This document shows positions 43,667 to 51,639 of a DNA stretch of 64,000 nucleotides, piece after piece. The stretch lies in contig JALNYO010000013.1 in the NCBI GenBank assembly GCA_023229765.1, positions 32,993 to 96,992 on the forward strand, read 5' to 3'. Every line of letters begins with the position of its first letter. Positions within the stretch are counted from its first letter, which is position 1. Source of the stretch: Syntrophales bacterium (GTDB lineage Bacteria > Desulfobacterota > Syntrophia > Syntrophales > UBA5619). Position numbers and translations under genes: made by a program. Under the pieces are notes generated by a model. That model had not been told where the DNA came from. It made no database searches and saw only the letters and a list, made by a program, of their open reading frames with translations.

Positions 43667-45518
43667 GCCAGGACAGTTAAAACACAAATTCGGCGTATTG
43701 CTAATTATAGTGGCTGTCGTACTGACAATTCTCGCGCTCAGATTGTGGTATCTGCAGGTGATCAAGGGCGATGATTTTCGTCAGCGCTCAGAGAACAACA
43801 GCTTGCGCCTGAGGAAAATAAAACCTCTGCGGGGATTGATAATGGACAGAAATCGTAAGCTACTTACGGAAAACCGTCCTTCCTTTAATATTTTATTCAT
43901 CCCTGACAAGGCCAGGGATATCAATAAATCAATCGATAAAATAAAATGGTTTTATTCGCTTAATTCCCTGGAACTTGCCGGTAATGTATCTATTCCGGAT
44001 AAATTAAAACCGTTTGTGCCCGTAACTCTCGAACGAAACGCAACCATGGAAAAAGTGGCTGTAGTTGAGATTCACTCTTTTGAACTACCCGGCGTTGTGA
44101 CGGAAATTACGCCGGTCAGACAGTATCTCTATGGGGAAGCGAACGCGCAGATAATAGGTTTTACCGGTGAAGTAAGCCGGCGGGAAATTGAACAAGATAT
44201 CGCCGGACATCTGTCGCCAGGCGATAACATTGGAAAATTCGGGATTGAAAAATCGCTGGACGCGCATCTGCGGGGGGAAAGCGGCGCCGAACAGGTAGAG
44301 ATAAATGCAACCGGCAAGATCGTCCGCTCCCTGGGGAGAATACCGCCCAAATCTGGTAACAATGTCGTCTTGAACATCGATCTGGAGCTTCAGAAAGCCG
44401 CATGGGAGGCCGTCGGAAACCGCAGAGGCGCGGTTGTAGCTCTGAACCCTAAAAACGGCGACGTTCTAACACTCATCAGCTCGCCATCCTTCGATCCCAA
44501 CATCTTCACAGGGGAACTCTCCGCGGACGAATGGGAAAAACTCTCCTCAGATCCGCAGCATCCCATGGAAAACCGCGCTATCGCCGGCCAATACCCGCCC
44601 GGGTCAACCTATAAACCGATCATGGCTGCGGCCGCCCTCGAAACGGGAACGATCACCTCGGACAAAAGCATTTACTGCAATGGCGCCTTCGAATTCGGAG
44701 ACCGAATATTCCACGACTGGAAAAAAGAGGGACATGGGGAAATAAGCCTGCACAGGGCCATCGTAGAATCCTGCGATGTCTATTTCTACAACCTCGGGAA
44801 GATGCTCAATGTGGACACCATCGCCGAATACGCAAGGGGATTCGGCCTGGGCGCTCCCACGGGAATCGACCTGCCTCGTGAAAAGAGCGGCCTTGTCCCG
44901 ACCAGGCAATGGAAAAAAGACCGCCTTAACTCCCCCTGGCACGCCGGGGAAACAATATCGCTGGCGATCGGTCAGGGATTCAACCTCGTCACCCCTCTTC
45001 AACTGGTAAGTGCCTACGCTGCCTTGGCGAATGGGGGAACGCTTTACCGTCCCCGCATTGTCAAACAGATTGAATCGCCCGATGGCCGGATATTGCAGTC
45101 CTTCCCCCCAGAAATAAAGGGTTTGCTTCCTGTCAGTACCCCCAATATCACGACCATCAACAAAGGCCTGTGGGGAGTGGTAAATGAAAGAGGGGGAACC
45201 GGCTATCTGCTGAAAAGGGCGCAACAGGATGTCTGCGGGAAAACAGGCACTGCCCAGGTAATCGGTCTTCCGCAGAATGCCAAAGAGAAAAAAATGACCG
45301 CCGAGACGAACGATCATGCGCTGTTCGTCTGTTTTGCCCCCTGCGAAAATCCGGAAATTGTCATAGCCGTTATTCTGGAAAACGCCGGGCATGGCGGAGC
45401 GACAGCAGCCCCGGTGGCAAAAAAAATGCTGGACGTTTACTTCTCACAAAAAAACAAACTTCCTGAGCGCAGACCTTCACAAGGCGCTCCGGCATCAAAC
45501 AAGGCGCAAAAACAATGA
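43632..45518 (+). CDS. mrdA: Penicillin-binding protein 2 (elongasome transpeptidase)
   Basis: A 628-residue class B PBP. N-terminal membrane helix (FGVLLIIVAVVLTILALRLW), dimerisation/pedestal domain, and transpeptidase domain with the active-site motifs STYK (S325), SCD (380-382) and KTG (537-539). It cross-links peptidoglycan during elongation, activated by MreC. GAGGG lies 8 bp before the ATG, inside mreD. Its stop overlaps rodA. Confidence 0.96.
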   Translation: MLKLGNRLDVYEPGQLKHKFGVLLIIVAVVLTILALRLWYLQVIKGDDFRQRSENNSLRLRKIKPLRGLIMDRNRKLLTENRPSFNILFIPDKARDINKSIDKIKWFYSLNSLELAGNVSIPDKLKPFVPVTLERNATMEKVAVVEIHSFELPGVVTEITPVRQYLYGEANAQIIGFTGEVSRREIEQDIAGHLSPGDNIGKFGIEKSLDAHLRGESGAEQVEINATGKIVRSLGRIPPKSGNNVVLNIDLELQKAAWEAVGNRRGAVVALNPKNGDVLTLISSPSFDPNIFTGELSADEWEKLSSDPQHPMENRAIAGQYPPGSTYKPIMAAAALETGTITSDKSIYCNGAFEFGDRIFHDWKKEGHGEISLHRAIVESCDVYFYNLGKMLNVDTIAEYARGFGLGAPTGIDLPREKSGLVPTRQWKKDRLNSPWHAGETISLAIGQGFNLVTPLQLVSAYAALANGGTLYRPRIVKQIESPDGRILQSFPPEIKGLLPVSTPNITTINKGLWGVVNERGGTGYLLKRAQQDVCGKTGTAQVIGLPQNAKEKKMTAETNDHALFVCFAPCENPEIVIAVILENAGHGGATAAPVAKKMLDVYFSQKNKLPERRPSQGAPASNKAQKQ

Positions 45519-46627
45519 TGAAACTGGACCGCGGTCTTCTGCTCAATTTCGACTGGGCACTCTTTATCCTGGTTATGGGAATCACTCTCATCGGCCTGTT
45601 GAATATCTACAGCGCCTGTCTCAGCATCTCCGCCCCCGGCCAGACCCCTTATTACATAAAACAGATTCAATGGATAATCATCGGGTTCGCCGGGATGACC
45701 ATCGCCTTTTTTATCGACTATCGCTTCCTGGTGCGCCACGCCTACATAATCCATGGCATCGCGATCCTTCTGCTTTTCGTTGTATTGATAGCGGGCAATG
45801 CCTCTCGCGGTTCCCAGCGCTGGATAGCCCTTGGCTCCTTCTCTTTTCAGCCTTCGGAGCTTGTAAAACTTACTATTATTCTTGCTCTTTCCAAGTATTT
45901 CGACGCCCACCAACTGAGCCGCGGATATCGCCTTAAAGAACTGCTGATCCCTTTCTTAATAACTATAGTCCCCTTCCTGTTGATCTTGAAACAGCCGGAT
46001 TTAGGAACCGCGCTGATTTTGCTTATCATCTTTTTGGCAATCGTATTATTTGTCGGCATGGACTATAAGTCAATCCTGATGACCGCTGCCGGGGGATTGA
46101 TTATGATTCCAGTTGGTTGGCATTTTCTCAAGGGTTACCAGAGGGAACGGATATTCACCTTCTTCAGTCCGGAAAATGATCCCTTAGGCGCCGGCTACCA
46201 TATTATCCAGTCCATGATTGCGGTAGGATCCGGTGGATTTTGGGGGAAGGGATTTCTCAAGGGGACCCAAACGCAGCTCCGATTTCTGCCGGAACAGCAA
46301 ACCGATTTTGTTTTCTCCGTTTTTGCCGAGGAATGGGGATTCATCGGCGGTATCGTGTTGCTTTTGCTTTTTCTCTCTTTGATTATTTGGGGGTTGAATA
46401 TAATGTTGCACTCCAAGGACTATTCGGGAGCCTTGCTCTCTTTCGGGATCACCACGCTCATTCTTTGGGAGGTGTTCATCAATATCGGAATGGTCCTCGG
46501 AATCCTTCCCGTGGTTGGAATTCCGCTTCCCTTTCTCAGCTACGGAGGATCATCATTGCTCGTGCTGATGACTGCGTCCGGCATCCTGATGAGCATCAGC
46601 GTAAGAAGATTTCTTCTGCAGAAATAA
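45515..46627 (+). CDS. rodA: Peptidoglycan polymerase RodA (SEDS family)
   Basis: A 370-residue SEDS glycosyltransferase with about ten membrane helices. Family motifs include GNASRGSQRWIALGSFSFQPSE (in part), ENDPLGAGYHIIQSMIAVGSGG and EEWGFIGG, ending with GIPLPFLSYGGSSL. It polymerises glycan strands together with PBP2. It is the last gene of the rod operon. Confidence 0.96.
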   Translation: MMKLDRGLLLNFDWALFILVMGITLIGLLNIYSACLSISAPGQTPYYIKQIQWIIIGFAGMTIAFFIDYRFLVRHAYIIHGIAILLLFVVLIAGNASRGSQRWIALGSFSFQPSELVKLTIILALSKYFDAHQLSRGYRLKELLIPFLITIVPFLLILKQPDLGTALILLIIFLAIVLFVGMDYKSILMTAAGGLIMIPVGWHFLKGYQRERIFTFFSPENDPLGAGYHIIQSMIAVGSGGFWGKGFLKGTQTQLRFLPEQQTDFVFSVFAEEWGFIGGIVLLLLFLSLIIWGLNIMLHSKDYSGALLSFGITTLILWEVFINIGMVLGILPVVGIPLPFLSYGGSSLLVLMTASGILMSISVRRFLLQK

Positions 46628-46674
46628 AACATGGATTAGCGGCATAAAACCAGCTTAGAATTGCCTAACATTAT

Positions 46675-47577
46675 TTAACATAGCAGTTGGGCGCGCAAGG
46701 CAGCGCCGATCTCGGGGAGTTCGGCGAACGGATCTGCCGGGTTGCGCTGCTCCACAATGCAGTCCATGCGCAAGCGCACATTTTCCATAGCCTTGGGGTG
46801 GCTGAAGATGTAGAACCTATCGGCGCTGATGGCATCGAACACCATCTGCGCCACTTGTGCGGCAGTGACCTTACCGGAGCTTACCGCCTTTTCGCTCATG
46901 GCCTGACCGATCAGTTGGCTGTGCGTCAGGGGCTCGCCGGTGAGTGCGGCTGGCCGGTTGCGCTGGCTCTGGGTGATGTTGGTGGGGACGAAGTACGGGC
47001 ACAGCACACTGGCGCTGACCTGATCGCTCACCAGCTTCAGGTCCTGGTAGAGGGTTTCGGACAGGCTCACCACTGCATGTTTGCTCACGTTGTAAACTCC
47101 CATGATTGGAGGGGTGAGCAACCCGGCCATGCTGGCGGTATTGACGATATGACCCCGGTAAGTCGGGTCTGCTTTGGCCGCCGCGAGCATCAGCGGAGTG
47201 AACAGTCGTACTCCATGGATCACGCCCCAGAGGTTGACGCCCAGTACCCATTCCCAGTCTTTTACCGAGTTTTCCCACACCAGGCCACCCGAGCCGACGC
47301 CCGCATTGTTGAATACGAAGTGCGGGGCGCCAAAGCGCTGCATCACCTCCTGCGCCAGGCTCTCCATCTGCTCGGCGCTCGACACGTCGATCCGGCGTGC
47401 GAGCACGGGCGCTCCGGCCGCCCGCATCTCGTCAGCGGCTTTGTCCAGAGCGTCCTGCTGCACATCCACCAACACCAGGTTCATGCCCAGCCTGGCGCCA
47501 ATACGAGCGCACTCGAGCCCGAATCCCGAGCCGGCGCCTGTGAGTACGGCGGTTTTGTCTTGGAAGTCTTGAATCAT
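46675..47577 (-). CDS. Short-chain dehydrogenase/reductase, probably acquired
   Basis: A 300-residue SDR. The NAD(P)-binding motif TGAGSGFG lies at 13-20, NNAG in the FVFNNAGVG strand, and the catalytic Ser-Tyr-Lys in NTASMAGL and YNVSK. Substrate unknown; relatives act on alcohols or 3-oxo compounds. The gene is clearly more GC-rich than its neighbours and uses C/G third positions heavily, and the protein has a beta/gammaproteobacterial look (inference from memory). A MITE lies 43 bp upstream. AAGGAG precedes the ATG. Confidence 0.9.
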   Translation of the reverse strand: MIQDFQDKTAVLTGAGSGFGLECARIGARLGMNLVLVDVQQDALDKAADEMRAAGAPVLARRIDVSSAEQMESLAQEVMQRFGAPHFVFNNAGVGSGGLVWENSVKDWEWVLGVNLWGVIHGVRLFTPLMLAAAKADPTYRGHIVNTASMAGLLTPPIMGVYNVSKHAVVSLSETLYQDLKLVSDQVSASVLCPYFVPTNITQSQRNRPAALTGEPLTHSQLIGQAMSEKAVSSGKVTAAQVAQMVFDAISADRFYIFSHPKAMENVRLRMDCIVEQRNPADPFAELPEIGAALRAQLLC

Positions 47578-47619
47578 CTATTTTCTCCTTAAGGGGGCTT
47601 TTCCATATCGGAAAACAGG

Positions 47620-47772
47620 GAGGTAATTGCAAAACTCCGTGTCATGCCCGAATGCTTTTGTCGGGCATCCATGATTTCAAATAGTTAAAAACTGGATTAT
47701 GAACATTAAACTTCGTTTTCCCGCCCAGAAGCGTCGCGGGAATGACAGCGTTGGGAGTTTTGCAATTGGCTC
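47620..47772. mobile_element. MITE copy 2 (153 bp)
   Basis: Ends GAGGTAATTGCAAAACTCC and GGAGTTTTGCAATTGGCTC match the terminal repeats of the copies at 37576 and 48674. The interior differs in length and sequence but also holds CCCG-rich inverted shoulders. No target duplication is visible. The stretch 47773-48049 beyond it shows no gene or clear signal. Confidence 0.75.
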
Positions 47773-48049
47773 AAAGGATTAAATTTCATATTTATCTTTT
47801 ATAAGCAAGAACAAACTGCTACGGACGACACGCCGCATCGCTAAGACAATGAGCATCTGGCTCAGGAGGATCAGCTTTGTCTGGAGATTCTACTCACGAA
47901 CCATAGCATCTGCCTCTTTTATCGCCACTCATAAAATGGAGTCCCCAAATAATGCGACCCACCTTTCTCGCCCGTCTCTAAGATTATCAAAGACAAACGC
48001 TTAAGGTCAAGATGATTCCAGCTCCTCGCCAATCGTCAAGAATAAATAC

Positions 48050-48099
48050 GGGAAGTGTCTCTATATTTAATATTGACATAAGGCACACATTGTTATAAT
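48050..48099 (+). promoter_or_regulatory. Promoter region of BrnT/BrnA-like module
   Basis: GGGAAGTGTCTCTATATTT (from 48050) is almost repeated at 49017 ahead of the second toxin-antitoxin pair. It is followed by TTGACA (48073-48078), a 15-bp spacer and TATAAT (48094-48099), then the ATG at 48108. The short leader leaves little room for a ribosome binding site, so a nearly leaderless start is possible. Confidence 0.6.
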
Positions 48100-48107
48100 C
48101 AATACAC

Positions 48108-48386
48108 ATGAATATCTTGAGATGGGACAATGAAAAGAATGAATTGTTGAAGAAAAATAGGGGCGTTTGCTTTGAACAAGTTGCACTGTTAATGGAAAGA
48201 GGAGAAGTTATCGACACCATTGAACATCCAAATCAAGAAAGGTATCCAGGACAGAAAATTGCTGTGGTTATGATTGATGCATACGCATATCTTGTCCCTT
48301 ATGTTGAACACAATGAACAGATATTTCTCAAAACAATTATACCCAGCAGAAAAGCTACAAATAAGTATGCGAGGGGAAAGAAATGA
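48108..48386 (+). CDS. BrnT-like toxin
   Basis: A 92-residue protein with the BrnT pattern: RWDNEKNELLKKNRGVCFEQ, then HPNQERYPGQKIAVVMIDAYAY, and the closing IIPSRKATNKYARG. BrnT toxins are small RelE-fold ribonucleases that stop translation. The gene comes first and overlaps the antitoxin gene by 4 bp, the reversed order typical of brnTA. Similarity is moderate. Confidence 0.75.
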   Translation: MNILRWDNEKNELLKKNRGVCFEQVALLMERGEVIDTIEHPNQERYPGQKIAVVMIDAYAYLVPYVEHNEQIFLKTIIPSRKATNKYARGKK

Positions 48387-48667
48387 AAAAGATAATTCTG
48401 GATGATGAGGAAAAAGATATCCTTGAATCATACGAACGTGGGGAATGGGTGCCGGTTAAGAATGCCGGGGAGGAAATCAAGAAGCTCCAGCAGTATGCAA
48501 AAAATACACTGCAAAAAGACAAGCGGATAAACATTCGCATGTCTTCAAAAGACCTGGAGCAAGTACAGGTTATCGCGGTGCAGGAGGGCATCCCTTACCA
48601 GACTTTGGTATCCAGTATCATTCATAAGTATGTTTCCGGATATCTTATCGAAAGAAAAAATGCTTAA
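48383..48667 (+). CDS. BrnA/CopG-like ribbon-helix-helix antitoxin
   Basis: A 94-residue protein. An acidic N-terminus (LDDEEKDILESYERGEW) probably covers the toxin; the C-terminal half, KDKRINIRMSSKDLEQVQVI and the following helix, is a ribbon-helix-helix DNA-binding domain. It should neutralise the BrnT-like toxin and repress the operon. An 80-bp piece of a related gene lies at 49915-49992. Confidence 0.78.
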   Translation: MKKIILDDEEKDILESYERGEWVPVKNAGEEIKKLQQYAKNTLQKDKRINIRMSSKDLEQVQVIAVQEGIPYQTLVSSIIHKYVSGYLIERKNA

Positions 48668-48673
48668 TTCAGC

Positions 48674-48753
48674 GAGGCAATTACAAAACCATTTGTCATT
48701 CCCGTCAGAATCTTTGCGGAAATGACAAGAATGGGGAGTTTTGCAATTACCTC
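48674..48753. mobile_element. MITE copy 3 (80 bp) with CAGC target duplication
   Basis: GAGGCAATTACAAAAC at the left mirrors GTTTTGCAATTACCTC at the right. CAGC is directly repeated at 48670-48673 and 48754-48757. This is the shortest of the three copies; the centre retains GTCATTCCCG and the reverse form. Confidence 0.8.
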
Positions 48754-48774
48754 CAGCGTCATGTCAATTTTCCG

Positions 48775-49016
48775 AAAAAATCGACTTCTGCACCCGGACT
48801 CCGTAATCCTTCATGATTTTGGCATCTTGGCGAGCCGCTTCGGATTGGCGATGTCGTACGCCACGATCATGTCCATAAAATTCCTCGTCCTCATTTGTTT
48901 TTTCCTGATAGAAATCATCCTGTTTCAGAATTTTCAGATTGAAGAGCGACAAGGTCAGCGTATCGGCGATGATCGTCCGAAACTCCTCCATCAGATCAAG
49001 GACAAGCGAATAGCGT
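48775..49016 (-). pseudogene. Remnant of cas1 3' end joined to cas2 5' end
   Basis: On the minus strand 49014 down to about 48930 encodes RYSLVLDLMEEFRTIIADTL and on to LSLFNLK, the C-terminal hallmark of Cas1 integrases. It runs into a segment (48931-48775) that matches the 5' part of the intact cas2 gene at 50168-50322 but lacks one base near 48831, which breaks the Cas2 frame. Neither gene is functional here. Confidence 0.75.
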
Positions 49017-49076
49017 GGGAAGTGTCCCTATATTTTATGAAAAATCATTGACATTGCGAACTCCTTAGTTTATCAA
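49017..49076 (+). promoter_or_regulatory. Promoter region of AbrB/RelE-like module
   Basis: GGGAAGTGTCCCTATATTTT at 49017 nearly repeats the motif before the BrnT-like gene. It is followed by TTGACA (49048-49053), a 17-bp spacer and TATCAA (49071-49076). The antitoxin ATG is at 49109 with AAGGAGGGG upstream. Confidence 0.6.
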
Positions 49077-49108
49077 ATTCTTAAATTGATAAATGAAGGA
49101 GGGGCGTT

Positions 49109-49387
49109 ATGGCACTGGTAAAGATCAGACAAAATTATCAGATAACAATACCTGCGGGAGTTCGTATAACGATGAAAGTAGGCGACTATCTGGATGTTGA
49201 GAAAAAAGATGGTGATTTGGTGTTGAAGCCGGTCAAGATGGTGCACCCTGACCAGGCGTACTTCCACACCAAGGAGTGGCAGGAGGGCGAGGCACAGGCG
49301 GATAGTGATATTGCTGCGGGAAAAACCGTGGGGCCCTTTGATAATATATGCGATGCTCTTGTTGCCCTGAAGAAGAGCAATATATGA
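49109..49387 (+). CDS. AbrB-family antitoxin
   Basis: A 92-residue protein. The N-terminal swapped-hairpin AbrB domain reads VKIRQNYQITIPAGVRITMK and VGDYLDVEKKDGDLVLKP. The C-terminal half, with KEWQEGEAQADSDIAAGKT, is the likely toxin-binding tail. An AAGGAGGGG site precedes the ATG. Its stop overlaps the next start (ATGA). Confidence 0.85.
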   Translation: MALVKIRQNYQITIPAGVRITMKVGDYLDVEKKDGDLVLKPVKMVHPDQAYFHTKEWQEGEAQADSDIAAGKTVGPFDNICDALVALKKSNI

Positions 49388-49641
49388 AACTTGAATTTAC
49401 GGAGGCATTCATAAAGGATTACCGGAAGTTGCCCTCCAATATTCAGAAGATAACAGACAAGAACCTGGCATTGCTGATTGCTAATTCTAAGCATCCGTCA
49501 TTGCATATCAAAAAGATGAACGACCCCCGAAACATTTGGGAGGGCAGGGTAACCGATTCTTACCGGTTCACCTTTCAGGTAAAGGGCGAAACTTGCTTTC
49601 TTCGGAGGATAGGCACCCATGACATGCTGAGAAACCCATGA
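49384..49641 (+). CDS. RelE/ParE-fold toxin
   Basis: An 85-residue protein: MKLEFTEAFIKDYRKLPSNI, then HIKKMNDPRNIWEGRVTDSY, RFTFQVKGETCFLRRIGTHD. This is the RelE/YafQ-like pattern, with the basic and His residues of the C-terminal strand (RRIGTHD) as possible catalytic groups. Likely a ribosome-dependent mRNA endonuclease countered by the AbrB-type partner, with which it is translationally coupled. Confidence 0.82.
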   Translation: MKLEFTEAFIKDYRKLPSNIQKITDKNLALLIANSKHPSLHIKKMNDPRNIWEGRVTDSYRFTFQVKGETCFLRRIGTHDMLRNP

Positions 49642-49735
49642 CCCGTAAAGCGAAAGAATAAAAAACCTTTATTCACACCTTCGACTGCCTTACTCAATCC
49701 TCAATCAGAGGCTCGATACCTTTTTAAAACCGGGA

Positions 49736-49831
49736 ATGCTGACCGAGTACGAAATAAAATTGTTGAGGGAGAGCAAGAAGGAGACCGGCGAGGTAGTGCG
49801 GAAGAGGTTTAAGGAAAATAACAACCGCTAA
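49736..49831 (+). pseudogene. Short orphan frame, possible gene tail
   Basis: A 31-residue frame (MLTEYEIKLLRESKKETGEV and a basic tail), preceded in frame by further coding-like residues (RLDTFLKPG) without a start. It looks like the C-terminal end of a small protein whose front is lost. Function unknown. The rest of 49642-49914 shows nothing else. Confidence 0.25.
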
Positions 49832-49914
49832 GGAGGATCATCCGGATGTTGCCATCCCGCCGACCATTGCGGCGCTACGGGAGGCCGTTCTGACGGGGAC
49901 ATGGAGATCGGTCG

Positions 49915-49992
49915 GATCATGAAGAAAAAGATATCATTGAATCATACGAAAATGGGGAATGGGCGCCGATTAAGAATGCCGGGGAGCGGATC
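49915..49992 (+). pseudogene. Fragment of a BrnA-like antitoxin gene
   Basis: About 80 bp match the 5' part of the antitoxin gene at 48401-48480 at roughly 87 percent and encode DHEEKDIIESYENGEWAPIK and NAGERIN in frame. The fragment then runs into the 3' end of cas2 on the other strand. It shows that an antitoxin-plus-cas segment was once duplicated. Confidence 0.7.
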
Positions 49993-50269
49993 AATAAATG
50001 TAAAACTCCTCGTCGGGGTCTATGAAGATTCCCTGGCCGATGATTTCGACGGTTCCCGAGCACTTATCGCAGAGGGGAAAATATTTGACGCCGTCTTCCT
50101 CCGGCACGATCACCGCTTCCACGCGGCGGCGCATCTGCTCGAACCCTCCTCCTTTCGCCGTCACCTCAAAAATCGACTTCTGCACCCGGACTCCGTAATC
50201 CTTCATGATTTTGGCAATCTTGGCGAGCCGCTTCGGGTTGGCAATGTCGTACGCCACGATCATGTCCAT
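49991..50269 (-). CDS. cas2: CRISPR-associated endonuclease Cas2 (orphan)
   Basis: A 92-residue, apparently complete Cas2: MDMIVAYDIANPKRLAKIAK with the catalytic Asp of the first strand, MKDYGVRVQKSIFEV, and the C-terminal GQGIFIDPDEEFYIY. Cas2 dimers bridge two Cas1 dimers in the spacer-integration complex. No full cas1 and no repeat-spacer array lie nearby, so it is an orphan. The start was set at 50269 because GAGGGGG lies 7 bp upstream. Sequence above 50322 is unrelated to cas1. Confidence 0.88.
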   Translation of the reverse strand: MDMIVAYDIANPKRLAKIAKIMKDYGVRVQKSIFEVTAKGGGFEQMRRRVEAVIVPEEDGVKYFPLCDKCSGTVEIIGQGIFIDPDEEFYIY

Positions 50270-50548
50270 AAACATCCCCCTCTTCATTAGTTTTTTCCTG
50301 ATAGAAATCATCCTGTTTGAGAAACACAGCCCGCGCCCCGTCGCAACATTTTCTTTGAGTTTTGAGAGACGCGGCTAACTTATCGCCGATGACTCCGACC
50401 GGGAACACTTTCTCCCTTTTTTTCTTGACAGCGTAAAGATAATAGGGTAGAGCCCGCACATAAAATTTATCTGCAAGATAAGCCAATGCATTTACGTATC
50501 TAAATACTGGAAACTTTTTGCAGTATATAAAACATGAGGTGACATGTA

Positions 50549-50974
50549 GTGGTCAGTATCGACTATTCACTGGGAATCCAGATATTAAATTTTCTTATCC
50601 TTATTTTTATTCTGAATATTCTGCTTTACAAGCCTCTGCTGGGCGTCCTCGACAAAAGAAAAAAACAAACTGCGGATTCTGAGGCCGAGGTCAGCAACCT
50701 TCAGGGAAGCATCGATCTGAAGATGGCTGCCTACGAAGAGAAGCTTCGGCTCGCCAAGGCAGAGGCCCTGGCAATGAAAAAGACCCTGATAAAACAGGGC
50801 GATGAAGAGGCAAAAACACTAATAGATGCAACAAGATCGGAAATCCCGGGGATGCAGGAGGCTTTCCGTTTAAAAACGGCTGGCGAAATTGCCTCCGCGA
50901 AGAATATCCTGGCTGATAATTCCCGCAAGCTGTCCGTTGAGATCGCGGAAAAAATAATGGGAAGGGGACTCTGA
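50549..50974 (+). CDS. atpF': ATP synthase F0 subunit b'
   Basis: A 141-residue stator subunit. One N-terminal membrane helix (IQILNFLILIFILNILLYKPL) leads into a charged coiled coil (LQGSIDLKMAAYEEKLRLAK). It pairs with the b subunit encoded next to form the peripheral stalk. The start is GTG, preceded by GAGGTGACATG. The gap 50323-50548 shows no gene. Confidence 0.88.
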   Translation: MVSIDYSLGIQILNFLILIFILNILLYKPLLGVLDKRKKQTADSEAEVSNLQGSIDLKMAAYEEKLRLAKAEALAMKKTLIKQGDEEAKTLIDATRSEIPGMQEAFRLKTAGEIASAKNILADNSRKLSVEIAEKIMGRGL

Positions 50975-51597
50975 TGGGAACAGGACGTGCGATAGAGCCA
51001 AACAAAAATATCCAGGGCAAAAAACCCCTTGCTTTCACAGCCATCTCTTCTTTATTCCTCTGCATGTTTCTTGTCTCTGCGGCCTGCGCCTCCGGAGGCG
51101 GGAGTGAAGACACGCACGCAAAACTGATGAATTTCGCGTGGAAGGCCCTCGATTTTATTGTCCTTGCCGGAATTATCTACTGGCTGGTGGGTAAGAAGGC
51201 AAAGGACTTTTTCGCAGGACGCAGGGAAAAAATCGGAAAAGGGCTGGCGGATGCCGCATCCCAACTTGAAGAGGCACAAAGAAAATTCAAGGAATACGAA
51301 GCAAAGCTCGATAAGGCAACCGTTGAAATAGATGAATTAACCACGATGATTCGGGAACAGGGACAGGCCGAAAAACAGCGGATCATCAAGGAAGCCCATG
51401 AAATAGCGGAAAAAATTAAGGAAGATGCCCGCTTGCGCATGGAGCAGGAATTCAAAAAGGCACGGCATCAGCTCCGCCTCGAAGCGGTGCGCTATTCAAC
51501 GCAGATGGCGGAATCCCTTCTTCGCGAAAATATCCGGGTTGAAGATCACGAAGCAATGGTAAGAAATTATATAAAAAATACCGTAAAAGCCAATTGA
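50974..51597 (+). CDS. atpF: ATP synthase F0 subunit b
   Basis: A 207-residue b subunit. It begins with an N-terminal extension that resembles a signal peptide (FTAISSLFLCMFLVSAACAS), then the membrane helix (KALDFIVLAGIIYWLVG) and a long coiled coil (FKEYEAKLDKATVEIDELTT). The extension is longer than in E. coli; whether it is cleaved is unknown. The start overlaps the b' stop by one base. Confidence 0.9.
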   Translation: MGTGRAIEPNKNIQGKKPLAFTAISSLFLCMFLVSAACASGGGSEDTHAKLMNFAWKALDFIVLAGIIYWLVGKKAKDFFAGRREKIGKGLADAASQLEEAQRKFKEYEAKLDKATVEIDELTTMIREQGQAEKQRIIKEAHEIAEKIKEDARLRMEQEFKKARHQLRLEAVRYSTQMAESLLRENIRVEDHEAMVRNYIKNTVKAN

Positions 51598-51639
51598 TAA
51601 ACGTTTGTTATCATTCATTATCAAGGGAGCAACAAGAAA

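Noticed and set aside
50290..50486. A cas1 gene upstream of the intact cas2
   Set aside because: Beyond about 50322 the minus-strand frame shows none of the Cas1 C-terminal signature that is present in the fragment at 48930-49014.
50505..50525. Sigma-54-like TGGAAACTTTTTGCA before the atp operon
   Set aside because: The GG and GC elements are separated by 9 bases, not the required 10, and ATP synthase operons are usually sigma-70 dependent.
48764..50550. A CRISPR array expected near cas2
   Set aside because: No set of regularly spaced direct repeats was seen on either side of cas2 or anywhere else in the window.
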